A DNA stretch of 64,000 bases from Gymnothorax reevesii (taxonomy: Eukaryota; Chordata; Actinopteri; Anguilliformes; Muraenidae). Positions within the stretch are counted from its first letter, which is position 1. The number at the start of each line of letters is the position of its first letter. Below, one piece after another: positions 1 through 11,939 of this stretch. Location: positions 118,843,166 to 118,907,165 of the forward strand of contig CM056576.1 in NCBI GenBank assembly GCA_029721435.1. The letters are read 5' to 3'. The translations under genes and the position numbers were made by a program. The notes below the pieces were generated by a model. That model was not told the origin of the DNA. It worked only from the letters and a program-made list of their open reading frames with translations, and ran no database searches.

Positions 1-2590
1 GCTGCAGGAAAGGTGGTAGAGTCACACAAAACAACATGGTTTGTCTGATATGTGGCAGGAATATACAACAATTGTTACCATGATCGAACTAAATTTGCAG
101 CCGCTATCATGTGAACAGAATGACAAACAATCTAACTGACAAATGACATTTCATGACAAATGAAATGAGTACAAATGCTGGTGAAAACATATTACTGGTG
201 AAGGTATAACAATGGTAAATTTCCTAATTACGATTCATAAACTGCAAGCCAGCTCTCATCGTGAATAAATAAAAGCTTTCTCTTGAAAAAATGTTTTTTA
301 TCCCTGCAGAACACAAGACTTTTTGTAGACAAAATTTGACATATGCTATTTACATGCTTTATATTAAAATCATAAATGATTTTGTTATTTAGCATGCAAA
401 TAACAAATAATTTTTGCAAACAAATTGCTTATTAGTTAATTCCAATAGGTAAATGTATCTTTGCTCTTATTAATCAGTCTTATTGTGCAAATTAAAACAA
501 AACTTATTCGAATAATTCCTTGGTCAAATATTTTGTTTTTCTGAAAATAAAATTGATTAATATCATAAATTGGGTTTGGACTGAAAAAGCAAAGATTTAT
601 TTTTAGGCCTTACTCGTACAGTTGGGAGTACAGGAAAACCTTGCAAGACCAAAATGCCTGCTAACAATCAAACCAAGAGAGACAGCAGTCCCGAAAATCT
701 GAGTTTCATCCAGAGTGGAGACCAGCAGCTGGTCAGTGACTGTACCAAAAGCAGCCGACAAGAAAGATCAAGACAGAGGATCAAGATGAGGCGCATGCAG
801 TGGTTAGTGCATTTCTCACAGAGAGAAAAGCTGTCTTGGTTGACTCGCCAGCTTGAAAACTGGACTGCTGAGGGTCAAGACAGTGATTTTGATGGATATA
901 ACATGATAATCAGTTGCAGAAAACTCCAGAGAAAGGTGTTATAAGATGTTTGCCAATGGAACAAAAAGTACCCGCCTCCTCGTCAGTGATCTTTCCTACA
1001 CTGATTGGGCATGAAGACGGCTCCACCTTTTGATCTCTGATCACTTCACTTTTGTACACTTTGGGCACTTTTCCTGAATGGGCTTTGAAAATCATGAAAA
1101 TATGAGCGTAATCCTTGGATTTTACATACGTTTTACATATACATGTTAAAAAAAAAAAAAAAAAAACATTTAAAATTTAACTTACCAACTATTTCATCCA
1201 GGGCACTCAACTTACTGCTGCCAGAAACAGTCTATGCTCTGTTGAGCAGTCGATAATTTGTAGTATGTTTTGTGGACTATATATATTCCAAGGCCACTGC
1301 AGATTTTGGACACAGCCCTGCCTCTGGCTTTGTCAGAGAGGCGAAATACAGCTTTGTGTTTGAAATGACTCAGCAGAAGTAGAAGGCATACTTGAAAGCA
1401 GTTAGGTGGACTTGTGGATATAATCATAAGAAAATATATAGTTTTTTTAATCAATTTATTCTGTCCTTATACACACTTGATTAAGCAGTTGGCTGTTTTT
1501 CTTCAAAAACATAATTTATTTTTTCAGATGCAGTTGACAGGAGTAGGGCGAGAGAGAATTGTCTACTTTCATAAAATTCCTTCAAATGGAGTTTGAAATT
1601 GAATCAAAAGTAATTAACCGAGTTACAGCTGATAAATGTGATGCATTTATGGAAGTTTGCATTTTGAAAACCGTGCCTCAGCTATTGATTTTTAAGCTTT
1701 TACAAGCAGTCAGAAATTTACCTAGAAGAAAACAGAAAGGTATGCACAAGCACCTGCATGAATCAATCTTTCTTTATCTTTCAAACTTTTCAATTGCAAA
1801 AATGCATTCTCTGTCTGCTTACTTCAGGAAATATAATTAATTATAATTCTAAATACATCCTTACAATCTGTCTCGTAAACCAACCTGACAGTATTTATTT
1901 TTCTGATGTTAGTGTTGAGCTTGACTGCCGGCTGGCTCATACTATAAGAAACACCAGTGTGAGGATGCCTTCCTTTACACTGCATTAGCTTCATTTATCA
2001 GGCTCTCTAACAGCAGAGTGCCTTACATTATATGATGCTCACAAGTACAGCCTTGGAGTGCATCCAGATTCATACTACTGCTGACTGCAGGATGCAGGCC
2101 AACAGGAAAAGTATGTAATTGGCTGTAAAATTGTTCAGTGAAGGTAAGGTTCCTTTGATTTCCAGAAGGAACAAAGAACTTCAAGTGAAAACTGCTGCCA
2201 GACAGAGAGGTAATAACAAACCAGGGGCACAGGGACAATTCACACAGACAATGACACAGGCCTTGCCTGCCTGATGAATATGAGAGACATTATTGGACTG
2301 TGCAAGGCTTTCTCCATATTTGTGTGGGTTTCCTTTCCTGCATGCTAATCTACTTGGAAACTTTAAACTGTCCACAGGTATGAGTGTGTGAGTGAATAAT
2401 ATGTGATTCCTGCCATATATGGATATGCAAACCAGATACATTTCTATGGTAGTGGCGGTCCTGGAGGAGCACAGTGTATGCTGGGTTTTATTCCAACCAC
2501 AACTGCGGTCCCAGAATTTTAACAAGCTTTTTAAGGGTTTTTTTTTTTTTTTACCAATAGCTTTTCATGTTTAGTGGGACTTTTTACCCT
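1..2590. other. AT-rich stretch without a recognisable gene
   Basis: No reading frame here resembles a protein family I know. The longest is 97 codons on the plus strand near 654-944; it has no recognisable domain, and no clear splice sites or codon pattern. There is a poly-A run near 1148 and a poly-T run near 2539. I see no element ends or target duplications. It is best treated as unannotated noncoding DNA. Confidence 0.6.
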
Positions 2591-3056
2591 CTTAAAGAGG
2601 ACCTATTACGCTACATTTCCAAGTTTATATTTTGATCTTTGACTCCCCTAGAGTACTCCTGATCGTTCAAAGTTCAAAAATGGGTTCTTATTTAGCTCAT
2701 AATGCCATCCAAAAAACCCCATATAGAGAATCCACCCCATACAGAGACATTTGTAGAACGGGTCGACTTACCAAAGTGTAGATCGGGGACCGTAGAAATC
2801 CGGTAGGTCTGAGTTTAGAAGGAAGTGGACCAACAACTTATGGACGGCTTAGGTGTGTATTATAAGGACCTGCTAGTTTGTGTGCGTAACTGTGGTGTGT
2901 CGTTAGCTTGGAGTAATGAACAGCTTCTGCGCTGGTATATGATGGAGGGGCAAAAGCTCTAGGCTAAACGGCCTTTTTGGAAATTGCCTGTAGTAATGGT
3001 ATACTTATTGCATCAGAATGACCAGCGTTTGCTCGTGGAAAATGGGCGCGATAAAT

Positions 3057-3186
3057 CGCTTTCACACCGGACGCAAAATGAATTTTCACACGATTGATGA
3101 CATTCAAAGTCAATGTACTGTCTTTGCATTGACTTCGAATGTCATCTCTCCTGTGAAAAATTCATTTCGCATCCAGTGTGAAAGCG
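3057..3186. repeat. Palindromic MITE-like hairpin (about 60-bp arms)
   Basis: The left arm (3057-3115) and right arm (3127-3186) are imperfect reverse complements separated by only about 11 bases. The outer ends read CGCTTTCACACCGGACGC and, on the other strand, CGCTTTCACACTGGATGC; both inner ends reach CATTC(A/G)AAGTCAATG. Such a nearly closed palindrome is typical of MITEs. A third partial copy of the inner motif lies at about 3224-3243. Upstream, near 2595, is a TTAA followed by AGAGGACCTATTACG, the start of another common DNA-transposon remnant, but its partner end was not found. The superfamily is not certain. Confidence 0.6.
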
Positions 3187-3264
3187 GCTTAACATGCCCA
3201 TAACGTGTGTATTCGAGTATTTGCATTGACTTTGAATGTAATCTGTCAGTGTCATTTTAATTGC

Positions 3265-3900
3265 TGAAACTAAGGAGGATGAAAAGAGAAAATTCCCCTC
3301 ATTCTTACTATCTGACCGCACTTTGGATGTGGTTAAGAAAGTTCGATATTTGGGACACATAAATACTGATGATTTGTGTGATGATGATGATGATATTCAG
3401 CGTCAGTGTTGTAAACTACATGCACAGGCCAATATGTTGGCGCGTAGGTTCCATATGTGCACTGATGATGTAAAAGTGAATCTCTTCAGAGCTTATTGTG
3501 CACCTTTTTATACGGCTCATCTATGGTGTACATTCAGCACAGCAAAACTGAAAAAGCTTCAAGTAGCATATAATGATGCATTTAGGATTCTCCTTAAGCT
3601 TCCAAGATGGACTAGTGCAAGCTCTTTATTTGTTAATAGTAATGTCCCCACTTTTTATGCTTTGTTGAGGAATTTTATGTATAAATTCATGTGCCGACTT
3701 GTTGGGTCAAGGAACTGCATAATAATTGCACTCACTGACACCAAACAGAGTGATACAAGGTTTTTCTCCAGGATGTGGAAACACTGGAGTAGATGTCTGT
3801 GTGTATATTGAAGTGTTGACCCTGTCTGTATATGTCTGGTCTTTTTACGTTTTTTATATGGAACTCTTGAGTGTGTAATGAAGTATTCATTCATTTAAAA
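3265..3900 (+). pseudogene. LINE reverse-transcriptase C-terminal fragment (L2/Rex-like non-LTR retrotransposon)
   Basis: One open frame of about 180 codons runs from about 3265 to a stop at 3811. It matches the end of the ORF2-type reverse transcriptase of L2/Rex/Jockey-like non-LTR elements that are common in fish. Recognisable blocks are VRYLGH, the acidic DDDDDIQRQC, KLHAQANMLARRFHMC, FRAYCAPFYTAHLW, LQVAYNDAFRILLK, PRWTSASSLFV and LLRNFMYKFMCRL. This part follows the catalytic palm and forms the thumb and C-terminal region; no YxDD or endonuclease domain is present. The copy is therefore 5'-truncated, as LINE insertions usually are. The downstream part to about 3906 holds ATTCATTCATTT followed by a short A-run, a plausible 3' tail. 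It is not a functional enzyme gene. Confidence 0.8.
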
Positions 3901-4546
3901 AAAAAACATCTCGGAGTATTATTTATTCTTGATTTATCTTTTTTGATAAGGCACTCTTCCTGTGTAATGTTAACAAACCTGTCTCTGGCAGATTTTACCC
4001 AGCTTTCATTGTACCCTCGTACTTTAAATCCATACTGTAATTCATCAGCTTGTTTATCAGAATCAGTTTGTTTAGTGCAAATTTTTCTAATGCGTCTAAA
4101 TTGACTGATGGGAAGGTTTTCTTTTTCTGATGAACAGGATGAAATGACTGCCCATGTACAAGTAAAAAAGAACATTTGTCAGTTTCTTTTCTGTACAGCT
4201 CTGTGACCAATGAACTGCCCTATAAGAATATCAAAAAAACTAACGTTTTTTTTTTTTTTTTTTGTAATTTTGCCACATTTTGCGTTTTGGAAACAAACTC
4301 TTCATATATAACCATGTTGTTCATGTGCTGTGTGTACTATGATTTCTGTAAATGTATGTTCATATTGGTTTTTTTTTAAAATACAGGAAATAGCTGCATT
4401 ACAGGGGATTATATTTTTTCACTTTAAGTCAAATTCTCACGATTTCCCCCTTTCTCCTCTTCTATGTCCAAGACAGCACAATGTGAATACGGAACTTTTA
4501 TTACCTCCGCCAGGAGGTTATGTTTTTGCTTCTGGTTGTTAATTTA

Positions 4547-5567
4547 TTACTTGCCGAAATCGGCAAGTATATTGGTCGGTTCTGTTTGTCTGTTTGTTAA
4601 TTTGTCTGTCTGTTTGTCACAAATGCGATTATTTCTTAAAATGTCTTATTAATTGCATTTTTTTCATCATCATTTGAATCTCACATATGTCCTCGACAAA
4701 AGCCTATTGATTTTGTTGAGAATAACTTCAAGGTCAAGGTCAATATCAGGCAAAAGGTCAAAAACACATTTTGGTTGATAACTTTGTATTTGAGAACGTT
4801 TTTTTTTACTACTTTTTTTTATTTCATTGTACAGCCCATTGTTCAAATACCTCACACACCAAATTTGAGCTCAGTCGGTCAAACGGTTATGATGTAATTG
4901 ACGTTTTTCTGACGTCAAAATCGCATTTTACAAAAATTACCATTTTTTAAATTTCGCTATTGAACCACTTTAATTATGCATAGACTAAATATTGTTTCAC
5001 TGTTGACGTCAGGGATATACTATAAGTTGCTGTAAGAAATTAGAGGTCAAGGTCAAGGTCATGATCACGATCAAGGTGAAAATAATAATAACAACGTCAG
5101 TTATATTATGATATCAATGCCAATTCAATGCCATTTTGTGCATCATGGAAAGTGCTCTTAACAGTATGCCGTCAAATTTCACGTTTGCCATCATGACAAG
5201 TATGTCAAAATGATGTAAACTTTCAGGTTTTGATTTTGCAGAATTTTTCACTTTCATCAGATAGTCAAGTACCTCACACACTAAATTTGAGCACGGTGAC
5301 GTAATTGACATTTTTTCTGATTTGTTTCTCTGTCTGTTTGTTAGTAACACATTTTTTACTCTTTCAATATCATTTATGCTCATGAAACTTCACCATGTGA
5401 TATAGGCGGTAAGTCACCAGACGCCGATACTTTGAAAACCACATTTTGGTTCATGACTTTGCCACTATTACAGCCAGAGACTTGAAACCAACTCCATTCG
5501 ATTCATGCTGTTTCAGAAATCTGTGCATGATTTCAGCAAGTCATCTTTCTATGAATGACCTTTCATT
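4547..5567 (+). mobile_element. Hairpin-ended element, family B, copy 1
   Basis: It starts with the almost perfect palindrome ACTTGCCGAAATCGGCAAGT (4549-4568), followed by a run of GTCTGTTTGT units. It ends with GCAAGTCATCTTTCTATGAATGACCTTTCATT, which contains the stem GTCAT..ATGAC. The next family B copy begins at once. The interior has AAGGTCAAGGTCA motifs near 4730 and 5045 and no open reading frame of note. It lies inside family A, and its ends repeat those of the second copy, which supports its boundaries. Confidence 0.6.
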
Positions 5568-6655
5568 ACTTGCCGGAATCTCGGATTCCGCAAGTATATT
5601 ACTCTGTTTGTTTTTTGGGTTTGTTTATTTGTTTGTTTGTTTGCACTGTGATGTCCACAGTTTCAGCTAAATTTAGCTCATATTTCATAATCAATATAGG
5701 ACAGGCAGTGGGCAGGCACTGCACTATTTTGAATCTAGGTCAATGGTCAAGGTCAAGGTCACACAAAAGGTCAAAAATACGTAAGAAGCCATATCTTCCG
5801 TTCTAATCATCGTACAGACTTCAAAACAAGTGCATATTGTTCATAAATGAAAGGTCTATCTTATTTGGCCTAGGAATTTAGGTCAAAGGACAAGGTCACA
5901 CGAAAGGTCAAAAACATGTACGAAGCCATATCTTCCATTCTAATCGTCGTACAGACTTCAAACCAAGTGCACATTGTTCATAAACGAAAGGTCTATCTTA
6001 CTTGACCTAGGCACTGCACTATTTGGGTGAATCTAGATCAAAGGTCAAGGTCAGGGTCACACAAAAGCCCATAAACACATAAGAAGCCTTATCTTCGGTT
6101 CTAATCGTTATAGAGACTTCAAACCAAGTGCGTATTGTTCATAAGTCAAAGGTTTGAGATACTTGACCTAGGTACTGCGCTATTTTGGTGAATCTACATC
6201 AAAGGTTAAGGTCATACAAAATGTCAAAAACACATAAGTGGCCATAACGCCAATTGGTGAACACACTTCAAACCAAGTGCATAATTTGTTGATAAACTCA
6301 AGGCCTGCGTTACCTGACCTAAGCATTTTGGTAAATCTAGGTCAAAGGTCAAGGTCACATACGTAGCGCTCTATTTTGGTTTATTTTTTGGTCTGTCTGT
6401 CAGTCTGTCTGTCTGACTGTATGTGTGCACTCTACAGGCCGCAATTTTCACATTATATTCACCAAACATGGTGACAACATTGACTAGCCTTCTGGCTGGA
6501 GACCGGTCTCCTTTCGAGGCCAAAGGTCAAATGTCAAGGTTAAGCTCACCAGAAAGATACAAAACACATTTAGTTTCATAACTCCATTCCGTTCATTCTG
6601 TTTCAGAGATCTGTGCATGATTCCGGCAAGTCATCATTCTATGAATGACCTTTCA
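5568..6655 (+). mobile_element. Hairpin-ended element, family B, copy 2 (tandem to copy 1)
   Basis: It begins with the palindrome ACTTGCCGGAATC (5568-5580) paired with GATTCCGCAAGT (5584-5595), followed by a GTTTGTTTGT run. It ends with the same GGCAAGTCATC..ATGAATGACCTTTCATT block as copy 1 (about 6625-6655). Most of its body is the AGGTCA-rich tandem array listed separately. The two copies are head to tail with nothing between them, inside family A. Confidence 0.6.
5740..6365 (+). repeat. Tandem array, about four units of 137-160 bp, rich in AGGTCA
   Basis: Each unit contains AATCTAGGTCAAAGGTCAAGGTCA, then AAAAGGTCAAAAACAC, then GCCATATCTTCC, then GACTTCAAACCAAGTGC and TTGACCTAGGCACTGC. 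The marker ACTTCAAA recurs near 5818, 5955, 6116 and 6267, so the spacing is about 137, 161 and 151 bp. Units have diverged by substitutions and small indels. It is the body of family B copy 2 and encodes nothing. Confidence 0.75.
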
Positions 6656-6954
6656 TTTATTTATTTTTCAGTCAGTTAGCAGGATATCTCAAAACCAGCA
6701 GCATACATTTTAACCAAACTTTGCAGGATGTTAGAGTAGCACAAGAGGAATAAGTTTATAAATGTTGGCATATCTAGGCCAAAGTACAGCTGAGATATAG
6801 GCTAAAGTTCAAATCCAGCTATGTTGGCGGAGGTATAAGCTCTTTTGAGTCCAGTTCTAGTTCTTAATGACATGCATTTCAGAATGTGGCCAAAGAGTAC
6901 AAATAATCATTTGAACACCAGTAGTATAATTTAGAATAAATATCCACTTATTAA

Positions 6955-7740
6955 AGATCAAATATTACAATTCTGGTTGAAAGCAAAACCAGACAATGCA
7001 GTGGAGTCCCTGAGTCAGTATTTTCTTGGTCTTTCATTGTTCTGTGACATTTTATTATCTGATTTTCATTTCTTCTCTGTTATTTGTGCCTGTCCATTTC
7101 AGTTAATTCAGTTAACTTGTATCCCCATGTCTATCTTTACCTCCCCTGTTCCATGCGTATTGGCCTCCCATAACTGTTTCATTTCCTTGTTTGTTGCCAC
7201 GCCCCTCTCTTCTCTCTCCTGCCTTCCACTCCATCTCTTCCTCGTCTCCCTAATCACCCCTGCCTTCATATAGTCCTGCTGTGTTCCTTTCTTCATTGCG
7301 AGTTTGTCTCAGCATTTTCTATCCTGTGTTCCTCTCACATTTTTTTCAAGTGAGATTCCAGTGTACTGATTTCCTTTGTCCGACAGTTTGGGTTTTGGAT
7401 TATGATCAATTTCTTGTTGCCTTCTGGTTCCTGGATCGTTGCCTGTTTTTTTTTTTTTACTTTGCCTCTGCCTTCTGATTTCTGTACTGGTTTTTTTCCT
7501 GTGGTTTTTGAAGTGGGCCGTCAACCTTGATTTTGGTATATTAAACCATCTGTGCTTTTGCAACCACTATCTGCACCTGGGTTCATTCACCACTCTGACA
7601 CCTGGGAATGAGTTTGAGAACCACAGGTCTTGCCCTTGTTCACAAGAGGGCATTTTTCTCTTGCCATTACCTTCGTCTCACCCAGAATTAGTATTCCGGC
7701 ATTGCGGACACAGGCAATAAGTCTTGCGTCCTCTGGTTAT
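6955..7740 (+). other. Pyrimidine-rich stretch, possible decayed LTR
   Basis: The plus strand is C/T-rich from about 7090. It has TATATTAAACCATCTGTGC near 7538 followed by a segment ending in CACTCTGACA at about 7601, which resembles the R-U5 end of fish LTR elements. No matching TG start or target duplication was found. Reading frames here are low-complexity and not convincing. Confidence 0.25.
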
Positions 7741-7787
7741 GTTGATATGGAATACTAATAGGATACAATCATTGGTTCATGATACAT

Positions 7788-8547
7788 CCACCACCCCCCC
7801 ATTTTGGGGGCCTACTGAATTTAATCAATTACAGTAAATTTCTCAAAGACCCCACACCCACCCTTTTACTCCCATCACAACACCCTAAACCCATATTTAC
7901 AGATGATACAGTGAAAGGACAATGACATAAATTAGAATGTAAACATACACAAAGATGAGTAAATTGAAGTGAAAATTAAGAACATACCTACACAATACCT
8001 ACATTAATCATAATTATATATATGTATACATAAACATATGCATACATATATACATATACATACATACACATACATACATACAGCATATAGATATATATAT
8101 ATATACATACATAAACGTACCTAGACACACACACATACATAAGATACATGCTTTAGCAAATATAGTCATACAACATATCATATATTAATGTACTCATACA
8201 AATACTTATTTTCATTCCCATCCTTCTGCCACTCTCAGCGCCCTCCATCTATCCTTATACACACTTAACCTACTGTTCTCTTGTGCCATTATACATTCAA
8301 TTTTACTGTGATGGTTTACAAAGATTTTGAATCTCTCTATCCTCAGAGCGTCCACAGATTTTGATTTAAAAATGAAAATTTTGCTTAGAAGTATTAAAAT
8401 ATTGACTATTTTTCCGCAGTCATTTTTTAGACTGCCCAGAAGAATGGTGGGCAAGTCCAGTGTAAAATTACTTGAATATAAAGCCAGCCACCTCTGAACC
8501 CCTGTCCAAAACAGACCTACACAGGGGCAGTACCAAAATAAATGTTC
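7788..8547 (-). mobile_element. 5'-truncated L1-like LINE insertion with 22-bp target site duplication
   Basis: The insertion is flanked by two 22-bp copies, 7766-7787 and 8548-8569, that differ at one base (CAATCATTGGTT, then C or G, then ATGATACAT). The minus strand between 8550 and 8212 is open for 112 codons. It starts MEHLFWYCPCVGLFW and contains ILILLSKIFIFKSK and YKDRWRAL, the pattern at the C-terminal end of fish L1-clade ORF2 proteins (HLFW-x-C block, then LLxKxxIxK). The truncation point falls inside that coding region. The low-coordinate side is a long 3' UTR with TA/CA microsatellites (about 8020-8140) and no clear poly-A tail. Endonuclease and reverse transcriptase are missing. 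Confidence 0.65.
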
Positions 8548-8569
8548 CAATCATTGGTTGATGATACAT

Positions 8570-11500
8570 GAGGATATTGCAGTGTGGTTAACTCAAATAT
8601 CAAATATCTGGTTTGGTAATAGTACACCGACACACATTTACCTGGGATTACTAGGATTAACCCCACAGATACTTGGTTTTCAAGCAATATGCAAACCGTT
8701 AGTAATGTACTTTTAATCTTATTGTACTTGCATTCTCTGTGAATTTGAGTTTATCTAATCTATGTGTTTGTAGTCCTTCAAACGACTATCTGTACTCACT
8801 TATCGTACTGTATATCATTTTGAAAAGTAATTTTAAATGTTTTTGTGTTGTCAGGTAAGAATGTTGCAAAATTGTTCACCGCATGCCTCTCCATGGTTAA
8901 GTGAACTGCCTCTCAGTAGGTGATCATTGAGCTCACCTCTCCCTGCTTCATCCAGCTGCTGCCCTCCAAACAAAATCCCCACTAGATTATTGTATTCAGC
9001 AGAGGGAGGCCAAGTGCGCAAATACTGCCATGATGAGCATTCAGATCGATGATCCTTCACTTCTGGCCATGTAGCCCGAACACATTCAGATTTCTCCCTT
9101 TTTCTCAGTTTTCTCAAGGCCTGCATCCATCCTTGAGATGAATGCCTGGACAGGCATTTGCATGAAAAGCCTGTCTTTGACAGCACAGTTGCGTGGCGAC
9201 ATTGACACTCTCACAGCCATCTCCATAAATGAATATCTGGGGCCTGCAGGCTTCAGAAACAATGCAAGGACGTCTGCCATCACATACAGGCTGGATGAGT
9301 CAAATGGTATTTTTTCCGCACTTATTTTGTAAAAAAAAAAAAAAAAAAGACCAAGTTAGTTCTGGGTCATGTGCTATGAAGAAGTAAGGCAGACACTGCG
9401 ACTAAAATCAAAGTGTACACACACACAATTTAATGCATGAAAAACTTTTTGCAGGTTTCGTAAAATGGATGTCTGCTGTCATTAGAATGGACCTCCACTG
9501 CGGTCTACTGAGCCACTCTGCCCATTTGGATGCATAAGATGACCTCCCCTTCTGTCCATTGTGTGAAATTTCTTTGAAACTTTAATAGGCCTTAAGCGTC
9601 TAGCCGCTGTTCCCATCCAGCTCATTTTAGGCTCGCGTGAGCGCGTAGCGGCCGACAAAGAGACCGCTTGGTGCAGCTGCTCAGCCCTTCAGCAGGTTTA
9701 GTAGAGGGGAATTAAACTGAGAGGGACAGGAGAACGCTCTGGAGTAAGGCCGAGAAACAACAATGACGGCAATAAAGAAAAGGCTTCATGAATCTGCCTA
9801 AGATGGCTGTTGCTCTCTTGAATTTTGCATGAGCGCTGCAATTTAAAGTGCTTGGACGAACTTTCAGCCCCAGTCCCGTGTGTGTTCCAACACTGTCAGT
9901 TACCAAATGAATTGGAAACTTTACCTTTCTTCACTGCCATTAATCACTTCCTGTGGTATAAAGTGCAAGGAAAAAAACAGAATATTGCTGGCATATGAGT
10001 ATGCGACGATGATAAAAAAAAAAGCAGCGGTATTATTTGTCGGAGTCGTTAAATTAAAGTGAACTACAACTGCAATTGTGAATAAGTGGCACATCAACAA
10101 AGAACTCTAATAAAAAATTACTACAGCATACGTTGCACCAAAATTCAGACACATCTTTCTGCATTACTGTTGTCCCCACAAATGTACAAGTCATCCATGC
10201 CACGTACCGTGACAGGTACTGGTTAATGGAACTGATGCTTAGCACAGCGTGGTTTGTAATCTTTATTCCGGTGAACATGTCTCTTTTTCTCCCTAAAACA
10301 TCTTAGATGACACGGAACTCAGAGAAGTTGGAGGCACTTTTGGAATCTGTTGATGAATAGCTCTGGCTTTGCACAGTGTATAGTTTTAACATGCATTCGT
10401 GGCGCAGCGACAAATATTTTCAACTGACAATGGTTTACAGAAGTATTTCAGAGCTTATGTCATGATGTCCATTACAGTCACATGATGGTTCCTCAGAGAG
10501 TGATCGGACATCAGAAGTGATTTCTGGCCTTGACTTTTATGCCCCAAGATTTCACCAGACCTCATCCATTTTTTAATTATATTACATGAAATTGCCAAAA
10601 TCGTACTGATTTGTCATTGAGGAATGTTGTTCCCAATTTAATGGATTATAAACTTGTGCATCTGTTGCTTAATTGAAAAGCTGAGACCCATCTTTGCTTT
10701 TGAGTGGCTAGACTGGTTTTGGAGGGACTTTTTATATTATTACACGATCAGGTCACCTGTTTAACAACACAGTTTCATATCACCTTATTGATGCAACTTA
10801 TCACATCATTATTAGTCCTAAATTGCCCCTGCTTCAGCTTTTTGGGAGTCTGTTATTGTCATCAGTAAGGCAAATGTGTTCCTATGTTTTCAATAATGAT
10901 TTACAATTCACAGAGTAAAGCATAAAATTATGAGGCATTGTCATATTTCCGAAGTTTCAGCAGGTGAACTGACTTTTCAAATAAGTCATTTTTTCTCTTA
11001 TTTGCATTTTCCATGATGCGTCAACTTTCTTTTGGAGTTAAGGTGAGTTTTTTTTTATATCTCACACACAAGAACACCTGTTTTCCAACTACTTATTCAT
11101 TTCATGAGTATTCTGTCTGTTCTGCATATTCAATACGTAGTACGATCATTTGTATGGAGAATGAGACAGCCAGGCTCTTGTTTCCCGCAGTGCAATACAG
11201 TATTCAATAAATCATGAGAGATTCAGAAGGTTATTTAATTAGCTCTTAAAAGTAACAAACTGACCTGTCATTCCCTATAAGTGCATGTGAGGAGCATTTT
11301 ACTTGCTTGATCCACCTAAGGTAATGAAGCAAGCACACAAATCTGCTTGTTCCTCATAGGTTATTCTGCATCTAAACATCTGTTCTACTGTCCAGTTTAA
11401 TGCTGTTCAAAAAGTTAATTATATTCAGAATCATTGTTCTGAAGGCAGGGGAAAACATAGACTGCATCATCATGTATTACATTAAATGTAAATGTAAAAC

Positions 11501-11879
11501 ATTTACCTCTGTTAAACATTGTAGTGTTCACAGATATTGCACATCTCATATTATAGCCACAGAAAAATGCTGTGGGCAAGTATGTTTGATGTTTGCGCAT
11601 ATCACCTGAGGCAGATTGAGCTTTGGCGGGGACTGCAGCTTATCTTAAAGGAATGGTTGGACCCACACAACACAGAGACCAGCTTTATTTGCATAGTGTA
11701 TGGTGTCTGTATATACATCAATGATGCCTGACCTATCCTTGTAATTTTCCTTGGAAATAAAAAAAAACACACAAATTTGTTACAGCTACGTGGAGATGTG
11801 TATGTTAGTTGATGCAGAAATAACCACTGCAGCTACTGTGAGCAGGCATGACAAATGAACCAATGGAAGGAGAGAAAAA
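8570..11879. other. Gene-free stretch
   Basis: I find no convincing exon. Open frames around 8851-9332 overlap on both strands without any recognisable domain. A poly-A run lies near 9332. The part at 9590-9880 has higher GC and looks like a candidate conserved noncoding island (listed separately). The remainder is AT-rich without repeats I recognise. Confidence 0.5.
9590..9880. promoter_or_regulatory. Candidate conserved noncoding island
   Basis: The block is GC-richer than its flanks and free of recognisable repeats. It contains AACAATG (SOX-like), TTTTGCATGAGCGCTG (octamer-like, next to a palindromic AGCGCT), GCAGCTGC (E-box) and AATTAAA. This mix resembles vertebrate developmental enhancers. 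Conservation cannot be judged from one sequence. Confidence 0.25.
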
Positions 11880-11939
11880 TGTCACGTGATACAAACTCAG
11901 ACCTGGACGAGGACATATTTTTGGAGGAAACCCGCATGT

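Larger units (their letters stand above)
4501..6860 (+). mobile_element. Hairpin-ended non-autonomous element, family A, split by an insertion
   Basis: The left end has the hairpin ACCTCCGCCAGGAGGT (arms 4503-4508 and 4513-4518) followed by TATGTTTTTG. The right end is GGCGGAGGTATAAGCTC, then a weak hairpin (CTC..GAG) and TTCTAG at 6855-6860, followed by T. A short copy of the same family lies in reverse at 54891-55184 with the same two ends. The body is interrupted after about 4546 and resumes at about 6656 with the CAGTCAGTTAGCAGGATATC segment. A hairpin followed by CTAG next to T resembles a Helitron 3' end (CTRR, insertion next to T), but no transposase is present, so that class is an inference. 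No coding capacity is seen. Confidence 0.65.

Noticed and set aside
654..944. 97-codon open frame on the plus strand
   Set aside because: No domain or family resemblance, and no clear splice sites or promoter. In 64 kb of AT-rich DNA a frame of this length can occur by chance.
8851..9332. Overlapping frames of 111, 65 and 64 codons on both strands
   Set aside because: No recognisable domain on either strand and mutual overlap; likely chance or an old unrecognised repeat.
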